DNA of 64,000 nucleotides from the NCBI GenBank assembly GCA_964473525.1, contig CAYYPK010000015.1, positions 62,001 through 126,000 of the forward strand, read 5' to 3'. The stretch comes from GCA-2687025 sp964473525. Lineage in GTDB: Bacteria > Poribacteria > WGA-4E > GCA-2687025. The notes beneath the pieces were generated by a model. The model was not told the DNA's origin. It searched no databases and saw only the letters and a list, made by a program, of their open reading frames with translations. Within the stretch, counting starts at the first letter, position 1. Each line of letters begins with the position of its first letter. Below are positions 62,782-64,000 of the stretch, in pieces. Position numbers and translations under genes: made by a program.

Positions 62782-64000
62782 TTAGTTCGAGACTAGACGC
62801 GACAGGTCCGGGATCAGCACTTCATCGCCGACGTTGAGCCCGGTCACGACCTGGAACGCAGTGTCGTTGCGCAAGCCGACCTTTATCTGCGTCTCGACGC
62901 CGCCTCCGCCCTTCTTCTCATTCTTCTTGCCGCCAACGAACGGTATGCGTGCGAGGAAGCCCTTCTTCTCTGGTTCGGCGTCGGATGCGGCGTCCTGGAG
63001 CAAGACGAGCTGCTTGCGCTCGCTCTCGACCTCCACACGCACATCCTCTATCTTCCCAGGCTTCGCTTCGTCGCCGTCTTCAGGCTGCTCGCCGTCGCCC
63101 CCTACGCCTCCCTCGGGCACGATGTGGAGCGTCTGCTCGCCCACCCGGAGGCCCTTGGGCGCTCCTTCGTCGATGAATATGACGACTGGGAACTTCTCCG
63201 CGCCTGACAGCGACATGATCCGCCCGGGGTACTTCTTGCCCGATCTCGACTCGACGGACACCTTCTGGTTCTTGGACAGCTGACCGAGCGATTCAGCTGG
63301 CACCGCCGCGGAGACCGTGAGCTTCTGCTTCTCGATGAGCGTCTCGATCGGCAGTACCGCCACGGCGGTCTCGTCGGCGACGATGACGTCAACATCGACG
63401 TTCATGCCAGGCCGTAGCTCGGGCGGCGAACCGAGCACCTCAATCTCGACCTCGAACTTGGTCACGTTGTCGATCGGTATGGCTTGCGGCGATATCTCCT
63501 TGACGCGACCGTTGAAGACCGTGTCCTCGTACGCGTCAGAGTGAATCTCCACCCGCTGATCGACCACTATCTTGGGGATGTCCACCTCGTTGATGAAGGT
63601 CTTGATGACCATTTGCGACAGGTCAGCGATCGTCATGATGGCGGGGCCTTGCGAGAACGCCGACCTGCCGGACTGCACGATCTCGCCTTCCTCGACGACC
63701 AACTGGATGATGGTGCCGGTCATCGGGGCGAGAATCTTCGTCCAGTCCAGCCGCTCCTGGGCGTTCCTGGACGTGCTCTCGGCGCGCACGAAGTTCGCGT
63801 TAGCCACGGCCAACGACGACTGACTGTTCTGCTTCTCCGCGTCGACGGAGTTCTGCACGCGCGCGAGCTCGGTGCCGGCCGTCTGTAGCTGCAGCTCGCC
63901 CTGTTGCTCGATCGCTTCGCGCGACGCCTTGATCTCGTCCAGGTTCTTCTGATGGAACGCGAGGACGTTCCGGCGGTTCTCGGTGGCTGCCTCGCGGGAG
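62782..64000 (-). CDS. Periplasmic adaptor subunit, HlyD/MacA family (5' end outside window)
   Basis: The frame is open to the window edge, so the start is missing. Visible sequence begins with a coiled coil (ENRRNVLAFHQKNLDEIKA and on), then the lipoyl/barrel part: ILAPMTGTIIQLVVEEGEIVQSG is the half-motif that clasps the barrel. Two more beta domains follow, with a late insert (DGEQPEDGDEAKPGKIED) and an ending DEVLIPDLSRLVSN. Such proteins bridge an inner membrane ABC transporter and an outer membrane channel. A GTG at 63858 is only an internal codon. The adjacent ATPase gene begins 21 bases downstream. Confidence 0.88.
   Translation of the reverse strand, partial: SREAATENRRNVLAFHQKNLDEIKASREAIEQQGELQLQTAGTELARVQNSVDAEKQNSQSSLAVANANFVRAESTSRNAQERLDWTKILAPMTGTIIQLVVEEGEIVQSGRSAFSQGPAIMTIADLSQMVIKTFINEVDIPKIVVDQRVEIHSDAYEDTVFNGRVKEISPQAIPIDNVTKFEVEIEVLGSPPELRPGMNVDVDVIVADETAVAVLPIETLIEKQKLTVSAAVPAESLGQLSKNQKVSVESRSGKKYPGRIMSLSGAEKFPVVIFIDEGAPKGLRVGEQTLHIVPEGGVGGDGEQPEDGDEAKPGKIEDVRVEVESERKQLVLLQDAASDAEPEKKGFLARIPFVGGKKNEKKGGGGVETQIKVGLRNDTAFQVVTGLNVGDEVLIPDLSRLVSN

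Overview
The window reads as a piece of chromosome from a GC-rich, Gram-negative heterotrophic bacterium. It encodes an outer membrane with lipid A (BamA, Skp, LpxD), lipoprotein-release type ABC transporters, lipoproteins with lipoboxes, and the bacterial AroQ/AroB/EF-P/AccBC block. The mix of four phytanoyl-CoA dioxygenase (PhyH) proteins, two sulfatases, Gfo/Idh/MocA and enolase-superfamily enzymes, xylose-isomerase-like TIM barrels, an M55 peptidase and a dockerin-tailed lipoprotein is what is usually met in Poribacteria, Latescibacterota and related environmental lineages. That placement is inference from gene content; there is no rRNA gene here. I found no tRNA, rRNA, CRISPR array, insertion sequence or prophage.

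Layout. 1-5.1 kb: truncated 6-phosphogluconate dehydrogenase, a glyoxalase-like protein, a sugar isomerase, a serine hydrolase, an unknown protein and the first PhyH enzyme. 5.2-11.2 kb: a sulfatase facing a five-gene leftward catabolic operon (PhyH, PhyH, Gfo/Idh, PhyH, mandelate-racemase-like). 11.4-16.3 kb: a promoter-preceded siroheme reductase fused to a HEPN-like and a TusA domain, an unknown protein, a secreted protein and an amidohydrolase. 16.5-24.4 kb: lysS, an ABC permease/ATPase pair, a class IV aminotransferase and a frameshifted second copy, and clpC. 24.6-30.7 kb: an envelope run (bamA, skp, lpxD, polysaccharide deacetylase, UbiA-type prenyltransferase). 30.7-35.2 kb: a tandem YtoQ-like protein, a nitrilase, and an argF operon carrying another ABC pair.

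35.4-42.2 kb: leuB-like dehydrogenase, methyltransferase, proS, a double PTPS/QueD fusion coupled to a short-chain dehydrogenase, a pentapeptide-repeat protein and mazG. 42.3-51.5 kb: a Spy-like periplasmic protein, an M55 peptidase, a TPR/PD40 lipoprotein, a palindromic dispersed repeat, a second SDR, a HEAT-repeat protein, and an operon of GH62 arabinofuranosidase, amidohydrolase and sulfatase. 51.6-57.3 kb: the tight housekeeping operon aroC-aroK-aroB-aroQ-efp-accB-accC. 57.3-64 kb: a secreted repeat protein, a GNAT enzyme, a second sugar isomerase, a LecA-like lectin domain, and an efflux cassette (dockerin lipoprotein, ABC ATPase, truncated adaptor).

The most distinctive items are the three-domain sulfite/nitrite reductase, the double PTPS whose first half lacks the catalytic Cys, the one-base frameshift in the duplicated aminotransferase, the GH62-amidohydrolase-sulfatase operon, the basic insertion in AccC, and the dockerin lipoprotein coupled to an ABC ATPase. 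Genes are packed tightly and several convergent pairs overlap at their 3' ends.
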